This document shows positions 1 to 9,121 of a DNA stretch of 64,000 nucleotides, piece after piece. Origin of the DNA: Stieleria mannarensis (GTDB lineage Bacteria > Planctomycetota > Planctomycetia > Pirellulales > Pirellulaceae); assembly GCF_014154935.1 (NCBI RefSeq), contig NZ_JACEHH010000011.1:62001-126000 (forward strand), read 5' to 3'. The notes below the pieces were generated by a model that saw only the letters and a list, made by a program, of their open reading frames with translations, did no database searches and was not told where the DNA came from. Made by a program: the position numbers and the translations under genes. Position 1 is the stretch's first letter. The number at the start of each line of letters is the position of its first letter.

Positions 1-379
1 TTTCATGCAATTGTCCGGCCAGTCGACCGGTAAGTTGACCTTGTTGTTCGGCACTCAATTCGTCGTGCGGCTTACCGAATTCTGCCGTTCCCCATTTGTC
101 GAGGATGAAGACGGCTTCGCGATGCAACCAGTCCGCCGTCCAATCGAGTGCGACATAGCTGCCGTGGCCCCAGACGCTGCCGACCTGCATGCCACCCATC
201 GGCTGCCAGACATTTTGGCCTTCGCCGATCTCCCCGCTGTCGATCAGCGTGACGCCCTCGGTGGTGACGAATTTGTCCGGAATCGGTGGCATATCCTGAA
301 AGATGCGTGTCCCCACCCAGCCCAACACCGGAAAGGACAGGACCATCACCGCTGCGAAGGCAAGCCAAAGTTTTTTCAT
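1..379 (-). CDS. norB: Quinol-dependent nitric oxide reductase (qNor), N-terminal part
   Basis: Only the first ~126 residues are in the window; the gene runs off the left edge. Translation from the ATG at 379 gives one hydrophobic N-terminal helix (MKKLWLAFAAVMVLSFPVLG), then a periplasmic stretch containing WGHGSYVALDWTADWLHREA. That stretch is the diagnostic N-terminal signature of single-subunit, quinol-oxidising qNor, which reduces nitric oxide to nitrous oxide in the cytoplasmic membrane. The catalytic heme/non-heme iron core lies outside the window, so integrity cannot be judged. No clear NsrR-, FNR- or NnrR-type palindrome was found in the 250 bases upstream, so regulation is unknown. 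Family assignment is from motif recognition; a cytochrome-c-dependent NorB lacks this extension and is less likely. Confidence 0.85.
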   Translation of the reverse strand, partial: MKKLWLAFAAVMVLSFPVLGWVGTRIFQDMPPIPDKFVTTEGVTLIDSGEIGEGQNVWQPMGGMQVGSVWGHGSYVALDWTADWLHREAVFILDKWGTAEFGKPHDELSAEQQGQLTGRLAGQLHE

Positions 380-632
380 GGGTGGTGCTCTCGTGGGGTT
401 GGATTTCACGACCGGGGAGCGACCACCCCCATCTCGCCGATGCGCGAGGGACCTCCTCTGCTGGAACGGCGGCCCGGCGGCCCGCACACGAATCGCCGAA
501 CCAGGCGACGCCCTTTCTTGCACCAAAAGGCATAGATTTAATTCGGCGAGTCAAGAGGGATTCCGGGGTGCCCAATTTCTCCGTCGCGGCGGCACCGTGG
601 GGATGTTCACGGACGTCGGATTCCAGCCCGGT

Positions 633-902
633 TCAGGCAACGTTTCGGATCGCATTTGATAACGGCACGGCGGCGAAACCGTGTTGCCGCAGCGCGGCGA
701 TGGCGGCAGCGTCGACCCGCCCCCGTCCGGACGATTTCCAGTCGTTCCGCCGGATTTCGATTTCAGGGTCCTTGCCGCCGACGTAATCGTGAATCAATCG
801 CCGCAGGTCGTGTTCGCTGGTCCCCTTAGGAACGATCGCATCAAAATGCATCACCGCTCCGCGAGGACCGGTCGCATAGGTATCGAAGAATTCGTACTTC
901 AC
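633..902 (-). CDS. Small DUF2024-like protein
   Basis: An 89-residue soluble protein of unknown function. The opening pattern (VKYEFFDTYA...AVMHFDAIVPKGTS) matches the layout of DUF2024 proteins, which begin with a YDTYV-like strand followed by MHFD and VPEGTS, then a helix. The C-terminal segment ends in a hydrophobic strand (GFAAVPL), also as in that family. The GTG at 902 is chosen as start because a GGAGGAGA Shine-Dalgarno sequence lies about 8 bases upstream; a longer reading frame to 923 would put that sequence inside the coding region. It lies between the nor gene on the same strand and a divergent zinc-ribbon operon, with no evident shared function. The DUF2024 link is a by-eye similarity. 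Confidence 0.6.
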   Translation of the reverse strand: MKYEFFDTYATGPRGAVMHFDAIVPKGTSEHDLRRLIHDYVGGKDPEIEIRRNDWKSSGRGRVDAAAIAALRQHGFAAVPLSNAIRNVA

Positions 903-1132
903 TTGCGTTTCTCCTCCAGTCACAAGTCAGCGAGATGCCAAACCTTGGCGTCTGCCTCTGTCAGGGCAACAGCATGCGGCGCGGCCAAACATGCACTACA
1001 GAGACATCTTTTCGGTTTCTGCACGCCGGTCTGTCAATTCATTTGCAAAAAATTTCGGCTCTTCCGCCCCACAACCGCGTCGGCCGAGCCTGCTACACTA
1101 ACGCTTTTCCGTCAGGGGTTTGCAGGAGATTC

Positions 1133-2077
1133 ATGGCAACCGACCTTGCCAATTCGACGTCCGATCAGCTGGAGATTTCGTGTCAGTCCTGTGGCGCGAA
1201 ATTGGTCTTGCAATCGCACATGCGTTCGACGCTTTGTCCGTATTGTGCGTCGCCGTCGATCGTCAGCCGTCCGCCGTCGCCGGGTCGCCCTTCGCCCACG
1301 TTTTTGGTCGGATTCGTCATCGATCACGAGCATGCGACCAACGCGGTCAAAAGCTGGATCGCCGGCAGCCACCTGTTTGCAAGATCGGATTTCAAGGCCG
1401 CCGTTCCGGAACTGACACGTGGCGTTTATCTTCCGGCTTACCTGTACGCCGCGGTGGCCAACACGCAGTACTCGGCCAGCATCGGAGAAAACTACACCGA
1501 GACGGAAACCTACACGACGACCGATTCCAAGGGCAAAACGGTCACGCGGACCCGCACGGTGACCAAAACCGAGTGGCGTCCGTTGAGCGGGAACCACTGT
1601 TGTTACGTCGTCGACGTGGTCGTCAGCGCCTCACAGGGTGTCACCAACGCGGCTTTGGAAGCCGTCGAACCGTTCGACTTGCGCGCCCTGCGACGGTATT
1701 CGGATTCCTTCATTTCCGGCTGGCTTGCCGAGGAACCCTCGCGCAGCCAAGACGATTGTTTCCGTTTGGCACACGACGAAACCATCGCCAAAGTGGGTGA
1801 CATGCTCAAGGGTTTCATGCCCGGCGATTCCCACAGCAACCTGCAATACCAAACCGACCTTTCGCACGAGGTGATCGATCTGGTGTTGCTGCCGATCTGG
1901 ACCTATGCGGTGCGATATGCCGAAGACCGGCCGCCGATTCAAATCCTGGTCAACGGCCAAACCGGACGCGTGGGAGGCAAGGTGCCGGTCTCGGCAGCCA
2001 AGGTCACCTTTGCCGTGATCGGCGTCCTGTTGCTGATCGGAATCATCTTCCTCGCGATCATGGCGGCCCAGGGATGA
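1133..2077 (+). CDS. Zinc-ribbon membrane protein, first of a tandem pair
   Basis: A 314-residue protein that starts with a zinc ribbon (CQSCGAKL...CPYC, residues ~17-41), continues with a soluble domain and ends in one transmembrane helix (~285-310, VTFAVIGVLLLIGIIFLAIM) with almost no tail, so it is probably tail-anchored with the ribbon in the cytoplasm. The middle holds a Thr/Tyr-rich segment (YTETETYTTTDSKGKTVTRT) followed by KTEWRPLSG, seen in bacterial proteins annotated as TFIIB-type zinc-ribbon or primosomal-N'-like; function unknown. ATG 1133 is chosen because AGGAG lies 5 bases upstream; a longer frame to 935 has no such support. Its stop overlaps the start of the next gene (ATGA), so the two are co-translated paralogues. 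Confidence 0.75.
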   Translation: MATDLANSTSDQLEISCQSCGAKLVLQSHMRSTLCPYCASPSIVSRPPSPGRPSPTFLVGFVIDHEHATNAVKSWIAGSHLFARSDFKAAVPELTRGVYLPAYLYAAVANTQYSASIGENYTETETYTTTDSKGKTVTRTRTVTKTEWRPLSGNHCCYVVDVVVSASQGVTNAALEAVEPFDLRALRRYSDSFISGWLAEEPSRSQDDCFRLAHDETIAKVGDMLKGFMPGDSHSNLQYQTDLSHEVIDLVLLPIWTYAVRYAEDRPPIQILVNGQTGRVGGKVPVSAAKVTFAVIGVLLLIGIIFLAIMAAQG

Positions 2078-3051
2078 GCGAAACCGGTCTTGCCGAGCAA
2101 ACCTGCTCGCGTTGCGAATCCCCGCTGGAAACCGGCGATCTGCGCTGCGCGATCTGCGGCCAAGCGGCCTTGGATGCGGAAGCGGATGCCCCCCAAAAAA
2201 TGGCCGTACAGATCCTGCGCTGCACCGGTTGCGGGGCGGCGATCGCCTACGATCCGAAACACTTGGCACCGAGCTGTTCCTTCTGTGGCGACGTGGTCAA
2301 AGTCGAATCGATCGACGACCCGATGGAACAGACCGAACATTACTTGCCGTTCACGGTCACCGCCGACGAAGCCCGCGCGGCGCTGCGGGGCTGGCTGGAT
2401 TCACGTGGCTGGTTCCGCCCCTCGGACCTCTCCGCCTCGGCCCAATTGACGCAATTAAAACCGCTCTGGTGGGTCGCTTGGGTTTTCGATGCCGATGCCT
2501 TTGTCAGTTGGGCGGCCGATAGCAACGAAGGCAGCGGGCGATCGGATTGGGCGCCGCATTCGGGGCAGAACGAAATTCATTTCGACGACATCCTTGTCTC
2601 GGCTTCGCGAGGATTGAGTGTCAGCGAAGCGGCGGCGATCAGCCCGGGGATGGATTTGGCGACCCAACGCGATACCCCCGAAGGGGCCGATCGCGAGGCG
2701 ACGCTGGAGCAGTTTGACGTCCAACGCTCGCAAGCCCGACAAGAAGTTTCTGCGGCGATCCATCGGATGGCCGCCGAACGGGCGCAGAACCATTTCATCC
2801 CCGGCACCCGGTTTCGCAACGTCCGCGTCGCGATCGTTTTGCGTCGACTTGTCACCCGTCGATTGTCGTTGCCCGCCTACGTGTTGGCGTATCGTTACAA
2901 GGACCGGCTGTACCGCGTGGTGATCTGCGGCCAGGACAAGCGTCTGATGGTCGGAACCTCGCCCAAATCGCTGATCAAAATGATCGCCGTAGGGCTGTTG
3001 GTCGCCGTTCTGGCGATCGTGATCCTGGGGATCATCGCTGGGGGAAGTTAG
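2074..3051 (+). CDS. Zinc-ribbon membrane protein, second of a tandem pair
   Basis: A 325-residue protein with two consecutive zinc ribbons: CSRC/CAIC at residues ~11-28 and CTGC/CSFC at ~48-68. A soluble domain with several Trp residues follows (LKPLWWVAWVF, SRGWFRP), then one C-terminal transmembrane helix (~300-322) and a very short tail. It shares layout with its upstream neighbour: a ribbon, a central domain with a DDILVSAS/VVDVVVSAS-type strand and a closing YR...I/VLVNGQ-like strand before the anchor. It probably arose by duplication and may form a heteromeric complex with the neighbour. The ATG overlaps the upstream stop by four bases. Function unknown; double ribbons suggest protein or nucleic-acid binding at the membrane. 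Confidence 0.75.
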   Translation: MSETGLAEQTCSRCESPLETGDLRCAICGQAALDAEADAPQKMAVQILRCTGCGAAIAYDPKHLAPSCSFCGDVVKVESIDDPMEQTEHYLPFTVTADEARAALRGWLDSRGWFRPSDLSASAQLTQLKPLWWVAWVFDADAFVSWAADSNEGSGRSDWAPHSGQNEIHFDDILVSASRGLSVSEAAAISPGMDLATQRDTPEGADREATLEQFDVQRSQARQEVSAAIHRMAAERAQNHFIPGTRFRNVRVAIVLRRLVTRRLSLPAYVLAYRYKDRLYRVVICGQDKRLMVGTSPKSLIKMIAVGLLVAVLAIVILGIIAGGS

Positions 3052-3072
3052 TCGACAGCGATCTTTTGAAGT

Positions 3073-3132
3073 AGCTACGCTCGCCAGAGCGTGGCCCCCC
3101 GGGGAATCAACGTCCGGCGAAGCGAGCGACGT
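3073..3132. repeat. Palindromic repeat, copy 1 (agctacgctcgccag type)
   Basis: The intergenic block contains agctacgctcgccagagcgt, in which acgctc pairs with gagcgt, followed ~20 bases later by a second, partly complementary block (cgtccggcgaagcgagcgac). A close relative occurs at 8948-9009, also between genes. Two palindromic halves in inverted order and the dispersed distribution look like a REP-type element. Confidence 0.5.
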
Positions 3133-3259
3133 TTGCACGGCGATCCATGATGTTGGGCCACAAAGGTGGCGGCCTCGAAAAATTTGCATCTCGGTGGCCG
3201 ATCGTCCACAATAACGATCGCCCCCATTCCCCCCGCCTCGATCCCCGCCCTGCGCCGCT

Positions 3260-6253
3260 GTGACACCGCACAGACTTCTTGCCGCTGCCGTTTGGACTTC
3301 GTTCGCGTTGTTGGTCTGCGACCGGAGTGTTGCGGAAAACCGAGTCGACTTCTTTGAAAAGAAGATCCGTCCCGTGCTGGTCGAGCATTGTTACGAGTGC
3401 CACTCGGCGGACTCGGATGATCTGGGCGGAAACCTCCGTGTCGATGATCGCCCGTCGATGTTGGTCGGCGGCCAGTCCGGTCCGGTGCTGGTGGCCGGAA
3501 GCCCCGACGAAAGCCTGATCATCCAAGCACTGCGTTACGACGGTGTGGAGATGCCGCCCGAGGCTCCGTTGCCGCAGCACGTCATCAAGGATTTTGAAAC
3601 CTGGGTCTCGCTCGGTGCGCTCGATCCTCGAGAACCGGCGTCGGAGAGTTCACCGGCATCACGCCGCGTCCCGGTGACCGACGATGGAGCGTTGTGGTCG
3701 TTTGTTCCACGATCGACACCGTCGATTCCAGCGGTCAACGATTCCGGTTGGCCGGCCAATCGAATCGACCGATTTGTTCTGTCGTCGATGGAGCAGGCCG
3801 GGCTCGGGCCGACCCGGGACGCCGATCCGCGTGTGCTGGTCCGGCGGTTGTACCACGACTTGATCGGGTTGCGGCCGACGCAACGTCAAATCGAAGCGTT
3901 TGTCGCCGATTTCGAAGGCCGTGGCAGTGACGCGACCACACGTCTGGTGGACCGATTGCTCGACAGTCCGCAATTCGGTGTGCGTTGGGGCCGTCATTGG
4001 TTGGACGTGGCGCGGTACGGTGAATCCAACGGTGACGACGGACTGGGACGCAACGCGACCTTTCCCAACGCATGGCGGTATCGCGACTATGTCATCGACG
4101 CGTTCAACCGCGACGTCCCCTATGACCGGTTTGTGACCGAACAGGTCGCCGGCGACTTGTTGCCGGCCGACACCGCCCAGCAACGAAATCGGCAATTGAT
4201 TGCGACCGGGTTCCTGGCGATCGGTTCCAAACCGGCCTCCGCGATGAACAAGGACTTTGCGATGGATGTCGTGGACGACCAAATCAACGTCGTCTGCACC
4301 GCCGTGCTGGGACTGAGCGTCGCCTGCGCCCGATGCCACGATCACAAACACGACCCGATCCCGACCCGTGACTACTACGCACTGGCGGGGATCTTTCGCA
4401 GCACCGAAACACTCTACGGCGCCGCGGGAAACGAAAAACTGACCGCACCGCCGACACCGCTTCATCAGTTACACACGAAGCTGACTTCGGCCGGCAAACG
4501 TCCCGACCGAACGACGCCGCCCAAGTTGCCGGCGGCCTACTTCCAAGCCGTCGATGCCTTGAAACCGCAGCTCCACGAACGACTGGATTCCGCCCCCCGG
4601 CAGCTCACGCCCGAACGCGAACTCGATTATTCGGCCGAATCGTTTGCCGATGTAAAGGACACGCGTCTGAGGGGTCAATTTACCGGCCCGGCCGATTCCT
4701 ACACCGTCGCCTTCTGGTTCCGAAACAACGTCAACAACGACGCACGGCCGATCACGGCGTATCTATTTTCCCGCGCCGCATCGGACAATAAAACGCTGCC
4801 CGGTGACCATCTGGGGGTCGGCGGAAATCATGACAAATCGCGTACCGGCAAACTGTTCGTGTTCAACGGCAACGCGAAAAAGACTTCGATCCCCGGATCG
4901 ACCGTGATTCCGCCGAACAGTTGGAATCATGTTGCGTTGGTCCGCGACAAGAATCATGTGAAAGTGTTTCTCAACGGTCGACTGGAAATCACCGGCGAAC
5001 TCGAAGCCACCTTTGGCAGGTCCCTCGACTTCTCAGTGGCCGCACGCAGCGACAACTTTGCGCCCCTCTCCGGAAACCTGGGTGACGTCGTGGTGCTCGA
5101 TCGGGCGTTGACCGACGACCAGGCTGCTGGAATGCACAAATCGTCGGGCCAGCCCATCGGCCAACGACCGGCGGTGCCGCTGGGGTTCGCGATGGGGGTT
5201 CGTGACAAGGCCAAACCGACAGACTGCAAAATCCATATCAACGGCACCGGTTCCAAGCTCGGGCCGGCGGTCGCCCGCGGCGTGTTGTCGGCCTATCGCG
5301 ACCTTGCGAAACAAGACCTTTCGAACGCGGGATTGGACGTTGCGTCGATCAAGATTGATCCCCGCCACAGCGGCCGCTTGGAATTGGCCCGCTGGCTGAC
5401 GCACCCCGACCACCCCCAGACCGCCCGCGTGATGGTCAACCGGATTTGGACGCACCTGTTCGGCCGCGGCATCGTCACCACGCCGGATGATTTTGGGGTC
5501 TACGGTGCCCGCCCCTCGCACCCCGAATTGCTGGACCATCTGGCCGGTCGATTCGTCGTTGAGGGTTGGTCGATCAAGCGAATGATTCGGGCGATCGTGT
5601 TGTCGCGGACCTATCAACTCAGCAGCCACGCCCACCCCGACATGCTGGAAAAGGACCCGGGAAACATCTGGTTGTCGCGCCACGTCCGTAAACGGCTGGA
5701 CGCGGAATCGCTCCGCGATGCGATGTTGCAAGCCTGCGGCCAGATCGATTACGCCCCGGCGAAAGGATCGGCGATCGTCGGCGTTGACATGTTGATCAAT
5801 TGGCCGCCGGGCGAGTCCACGGATTTGCATCGCCCGTCCCGCCATCGCAGCGTCTACCTGTGCATGCTGCGACACGCCCCACCCAAAGAACTCGCCGCGT
5901 TCGACCTGCCCGACGGGGTCAGTGTGCGGGGCCAGCGTGATGTCACCACGCTGCCGACACAATCGCTGTTCTTGATCAACAGCGAGTTTGTGGTGCAGCA
6001 GTCGCGTGAACTGGCCCGACGGGTCATCGATGAGGATTCCAACGAAGATTCGGACCGCGTGAATGCGATCTTCGCCGCGGTGCTGGGACGAGATCCCGAA
6101 CCGACAGAACGAGATCAATCGCTCGCCTACCTTCGCGTGACCGAGACGGCACTTGCCGCCGGCGTCGTCGATCGACAACAGCGACGCTTGCACGCCTGGG
6201 CCAGCCTGGTCCAAGCGTTGATGACGACCAACGAATTCCGTTACGTGGATTGA
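3260..6253 (+). CDS. PSCyt1 - DUF1549 - LamG-like - DUF1553 secreted protein
   Basis: A 997-residue exported protein. An N-terminal signal peptide (residues 1-26) is followed by a planctomycete cytochrome domain with one c-type heme motif (CYECH, 44-48), then the DUF1549 region (NRIDRFVL ... [14 protein letters not shown]) with a second Cys-His cluster ([12 protein letters not shown]). Residues ~450-610 form a laminin-G/concanavalin-like insert ([12 protein letters not shown]). The C-terminal DUF1553 starts near 690 ([27 protein letters not shown]). The start is GTG 3260; no good Shine-Dalgarno sequence is visible. It lies 12 bases upstream of a DUF1501 gene, the usual planctomycete pairing. 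The family is thought to be periplasmic and redox or polysaccharide related, but no reaction is established. Confidence 0.88.
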   Translation: MTPHRLLAAAVWTSFALLVCDRSVAENRVDFFEKKIRPVLVEHCYECHSADSDDLGGNLRVDDRPSMLVGGQSGPVLVAGSPDESLIIQALRYDGVEMPPEAPLPQHVIKDFETWVSLGALDPREPASESSPASRRVPVTDDGALWSFVPRSTPSIPAVNDSGWPANRIDRFVLSSMEQAGLGPTRDADPRVLVRRLYHDLIGLRPTQRQIEAFVADFEGRGSDATTRLVDRLLDSPQFGVRWGRHWLDVARYGESNGDDGLGRNATFPNAWRYRDYVIDAFNRDVPYDRFVTEQVAGDLLPADTAQQRNRQLIATGFLAIGSKPASAMNKDFAMDVVDDQINVVCTAVLGLSVACARCHDHKHDPIPTRDYYALAGIFRSTETLYGAAGNEKLTAPPTPLHQLHTKLTSAGKRPDRTTPPKLPAAYFQAVDALKPQLHERLDSAPRQLTPERELDYSAESFADVKDTRLRGQFTGPADSYTVAFWFRNNVNNDARPITAYLFSRAASDNKTLPGDHLGVGGNHDKSRTGKLFVFNGNAKKTSIPGSTVIPPNSWNHVALVRDKNHVKVFLNGRLEITGELEATFGRSLDFSVAARSDNFAPLSGNLGDVVVLDRALTDDQAAGMHKSSGQPIGQRPAVPLGFAMGVRDKAKPTDCKIHINGTGSKLGPAVARGVLSAYRDLAKQDLSNAGLDVASIKIDPRHSGRLELARWLTHPDHPQTARVMVNRIWTHLFGRGIVTTPDDFGVYGARPSHPELLDHLAGRFVVEGWSIKRMIRAIVLSRTYQLSSHAHPDMLEKDPGNIWLSRHVRKRLDAESLRDAMLQACGQIDYAPAKGSAIVGVDMLINWPPGESTDLHRPSRHRSVYLCMLRHAPPKELAAFDLPDGVSVRGQRDVTTLPTQSLFLINSEFVVQQSRELARRVIDEDSNEDSDRVNAIFAAVLGRDPEPTERDQSLAYLRVTETALAAGVVDRQQRRLHAWASLVQALMTTNEFRYVD

Positions 6254-6265
6254 TCGAGAGTTTTC

Positions 6266-7606
6266 ATGATTTCACGTCGTACCATGTTGCAAACCGCGTC
6301 CTGTGGTTTTGGCTTTCTGTCTTTGAAAGCGTTGCTGCAACAATCCGCCGTCGCGTCACCGGCAGCCTCACCGGCAGCGGCAACACCGATCCCCGCCCGC
6401 GCCAAACGGATCATCTTTCTGTGCATGAGCGGCGGTCCGGCCCAACTGGACACGTTCGATTACAAACCGCAAACGGGAAACAAGAAACATCCCGGGTCGG
6501 TGTTCGAGTTCAAGCAGCGTGGGGAGAGCGGATTGTGGGTCTCCGAACTGATGCCCGAAACCGCCAAACATGCCGACCGGCTGTGCGTCATCAATGGAAT
6601 GTACTGTGACACGGGAAACCACGCTCAATCATTTCTTCAACTCCACACCGGCGAAAAGCTTCGCAAACGTCCCAGCATGGGATCCTGGATCGCGTACGGT
6701 CTGGGCAGCGAGAATGCCGATCTGCCCAGTTTTGTCAGCCTGAACGCCGCCAAGCCGTCGGTCTACTCCAGCGAGTTCCTTCCCACGCGATTCGCGGGCA
6801 CGCCGATCGGCACCAACGGCGAAGACATGTCGCTGGCGACCATCCGAGACATCTCGGGCAACCATCTGCCGCCAGCGGTCAAACGCCGGCAATTGGATTT
6901 TGTGCAATCGATGAACCGAGAACACTTGTCCGATCGACACGGCGACGCGACGCTGGAAGGCGTGATCGAGTCGATGGAGTTGGCCTTCCGCATGCAAGTC
7001 ACGGCGCCGCAGTTGTTGGATTTGAGCAACGAAACCGACGCGACCCTGCGTCGCTATCGAGTCGGCAAAAAGCTCTCAATCGGTACTTGCCGGCCGACCG
7101 ACTTTGGCCGCCAGTGTCTGTTGGCCCGCCGATTGGCCGAAGCCGGAGTGCGATTTATCGAAGTCAACCACGGCGGCTGGGACCAACACAAGAATCACCG
7201 CCGGGATTTGAAAGCCAACTGTGAAACCGTCGATGCTCCGATCGCCGCCTTGTTGGAGGACCTCGCCGCGCGCGGTTTACTCGAGGACACGTTGTTGGTT
7301 TGGGGCGGCGAGTTCGGTCGACCGGGATTGGTTCCCGAAGACGGCAAAGACGAAACCGGTCACAACCACCGGGGATTCACGTTCTGGCTGGCCGGCGGCG
7401 GGGTCAAACAAGGACACGTCCACGGCCGCACCAGCGAAACGGGCGACCGGGCGGTCGAAGGCAAGGTTCACTTTCGCGACCTGCATGCCACCCTGTTGCA
7501 CCTGATGGGATTGCAACACGACCGCCTGAGCTATGTTCACGGTGGACGAACCCACCGGCTGACCGGCCCTGAGGAAGCCAAGGTCGTGAGCGAAATCTTT
7601 GCTTGA
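6266..7606 (+). CDS. DUF1501 protein with Tat-like signal
   Basis: A 446-residue member of DUF1501, an alkaline-phosphatase/sulfatase-fold family. It begins SRRTMLQ, a twin-arginine-type signal, followed by a hydrophobic stretch ending near residue 35. Family hallmarks are [20 protein letters not shown] at ~50-70, [15 protein letters not shown] at ~298-312 and [11 protein letters not shown] ... [19 protein letters not shown], which carry the presumed metal-ligand His and Asp residues. It starts 12 bases after the DUF1549/DUF1553 gene, and a GAGAG sequence precedes the ATG, so the two are one transcription unit. Export in folded form by Tat fits a metal-containing enzyme. Substrate unknown; no truncation is evident. 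Confidence 0.9.
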   Translation: MISRRTMLQTASCGFGFLSLKALLQQSAVASPAASPAAATPIPARAKRIIFLCMSGGPAQLDTFDYKPQTGNKKHPGSVFEFKQRGESGLWVSELMPETAKHADRLCVINGMYCDTGNHAQSFLQLHTGEKLRKRPSMGSWIAYGLGSENADLPSFVSLNAAKPSVYSSEFLPTRFAGTPIGTNGEDMSLATIRDISGNHLPPAVKRRQLDFVQSMNREHLSDRHGDATLEGVIESMELAFRMQVTAPQLLDLSNETDATLRRYRVGKKLSIGTCRPTDFGRQCLLARRLAEAGVRFIEVNHGGWDQHKNHRRDLKANCETVDAPIAALLEDLAARGLLEDTLLVWGGEFGRPGLVPEDGKDETGHNHRGFTFWLAGGGVKQGHVHGRTSETGDRAVEGKVHFRDLHATLLHLMGLQHDRLSYVHGGRTHRLTGPEEAKVVSEIFA

Positions 7607-7617
7607 TCGTTGAAAAT

Positions 7618-7658
7618 CAGCGACCGGGAATCGCCTCAAGGCGAGACACCAACGGTTG
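7618..7658 (+). repeat. 41-bp dispersed intergenic repeat, copy 1
   Basis: The block beginning cagcgaccgggaatcgcct and ending caccaacggttg matches the reverse complement of 25072-25112 at 39 of 41 positions by eye. Both copies lie just downstream of a coding region. In this copy it fills most of the 96-base gap between convergent DUF1501 and DUF1080 genes. Confidence 0.7.
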
Positions 7659-7702
7659 TCGATCGAGCAAGGACAGGCTGGAAGCCTATCCCACGGTTTC
7701 TG

Positions 7703-8851
7703 TTACTCGGCGGCGTACAGATTGGCAAAGTCGATCGGTCCGGATGCGGTCAACACCAGCTTACCGTTCGCCGAACCGCCATCGGTTTCAAGGGTGACGG
7801 GGTTTCCGTTGACCTTCGCAATGCGTCGGCCGTCCCGCGTGACCACCTCGATGCGATTCCAACGTCCCGGCTTTTCCAGGTGCGTTGCGATCACCGGATC
7901 GGACAAATCGATGCGGGTGTTTTGGCCGGCATCAATGACGACGTTGCTGTTGGATTGCTTCAATCGCACATCGACGACGAAGTCTGCATCGGTAAACGAA
8001 CGCGTCGTCGAAAGTGTTCCTTCGCTGTCATCGCCGGCATCAAACGCGAGCACCCAATCCTGGACGTTCCATTGTGACGTATCGCCGGCGTCCCACCCGT
8101 CCAGGTTCAATCCACTGTACAGCGAGTGGTAGCCGCGGTTGGCGATGGCGACCTGGTCGGCCGGCACCTGGCCGCCGGGTAGCTCTTTGATTCGGACATT
8201 GCGATATTCGACGACTCCACCCTCGGATTCCAAACAAATGTATCCCTTTCTGGGAACACAGTCCTTTCCGCGCGTGACGATGGTCCCGTTGACGGCCAAC
8301 GAGATTTCGCCGTCGCGGCATTCGATGCGATAGTGATTCCACTGGGGGCTGGGCTTGGACAGGTTTTGCGTGGGGAACGCGCGGCTTCCGCCCCGGCCGT
8401 TGATCGGCGTCATCGTCGCTCCGTGGATCGGAAAGATGTCGCCGTGGGTGGTGTGACTTCGCGTGTTGCCATAGGCATTCTCCAGCACCTGGACCTCGAT
8501 CCCTCGATGAAACGGCACCCCGCGTGCGGTGATGTCGTCGGCCCAGACGAAGATGCCGGCGTTGCCCCGCGGCACCAGATGACGCCACTCCAGTTCCATC
8601 ACGAAATTCTGGTACATCTTTTCGGTGCGAATCTCGCCGATCGGCTTGCCGGTGCAGTACAACACGCCGTCTTCAAACCGCCATGTATCCGGCGGAGTGT
8701 TGGTCCGCACCCAACCGCTTAAATTCGCATCGGTCAACAGGGGGACGAATCCGTCTTCGGCAACACTGCGGCATTGAGAGGTCAACGTGAACGAAAGCAG
8801 ACCGAGCAGGATCGCAGCGAGGCGGGTGAGCGAACGAAGGGCGTGAGTCAT
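7703..8851 (-). CDS. Exported protein with two DUF1080 (3-keto-disaccharide hydrolase-type) domains
   Basis: A 382-residue protein with an N-terminal signal peptide and two concanavalin-like DUF1080 domains. The first is recognisable from NLSGWVRTN, WRFEDGVLYCTGKPIGEIRT and YQNFVMELEWRHL...GNAGIFVWAD; the second is a shorter copy starting at LDGWDAGDTSQWNVQD. DUF1080 proteins include 3-keto-glycoside hydrolases and glycan-binding modules; planctomycetes carry many, usually periplasmic. The second copy lacks much of the usual loop content and may be non-catalytic. ATG 8851 is chosen so that the signal peptide begins MTHALRSLTRLAAILLG; a start at 8920 would add an unlikely leader. It converges on the DUF1501 gene and is separated from the next gene by a repeat-bearing gap. 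Confidence 0.82.
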   Translation of the reverse strand: MTHALRSLTRLAAILLGLLSFTLTSQCRSVAEDGFVPLLTDANLSGWVRTNTPPDTWRFEDGVLYCTGKPIGEIRTEKMYQNFVMELEWRHLVPRGNAGIFVWADDITARGVPFHRGIEVQVLENAYGNTRSHTTHGDIFPIHGATMTPINGRGGSRAFPTQNLSKPSPQWNHYRIECRDGEISLAVNGTIVTRGKDCVPRKGYICLESEGGVVEYRNVRIKELPGGQVPADQVAIANRGYHSLYSGLNLDGWDAGDTSQWNVQDWVLAFDAGDDSEGTLSTTRSFTDADFVVDVRLKQSNSNVVIDAGQNTRIDLSDPVIATHLEKPGRWNRIEVVTRDGRRIAKVNGNPVTLETDGGSANGKLVLTASGPIDFANLYAAE

Positions 8852-8947
8852 GTTGTTGGGCTGGAGATTGGAGTGGGATTGTCGGAGTGCGCTGCTTGCA
8901 AACCGGGAAGGGAGGTACATTCTAGCTGGACGCTATCGCTTGGAGGG

Positions 8948-9009
8948 AGCTACGCTCGCCAGTGCGTGGAAAACCCGCCGGATCCACCTTCTGGCGAAGG
9001 TAGCCACGT
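8948..9009. repeat. Palindromic repeat, copy 2 (agctacgctcgccag type)
   Basis: It opens with agctacgctcgccagtgcgt, one base different from the copy at 3073, and closes with ccttctggcgaaggtagcca, which is itself palindromic (ccttctggcgaagg) and partly complementary to the opening. It lies in the divergent gap between the DUF1080 and PVC dehydrogenase genes. Beyond this element the 270-base gap shows no recognisable gene. Confidence 0.5.
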
Positions 9010-9121
9010 TCGGTCGATTTCCGCGTGAGCGCAGGTATGATGGAGGGGTGGAACGTCGCACACTTCTCCGCAGCGTCCCGCCCCCTCGCGCCGAAACTGC
9101 CCCCTTACCGCCCGCCACTTA

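Noticed and set aside
72-575. 167-residue minus-strand frame overlapping the nor gene in another frame
   Set aside because: The nor frame gives a perfect qNor signature; this one is Arg-rich with no similarity to anything recognised.
380-632. Search for an NO- or anaerobiosis-responsive operator upstream of norB
   Set aside because: No NsrR- or FNR-type inverted repeat could be defended by eye.
5033-6214. 393-residue antisense frame under DUF1553
   Set aside because: Shadow frame; the plus strand encodes intact DUF1553 signatures.
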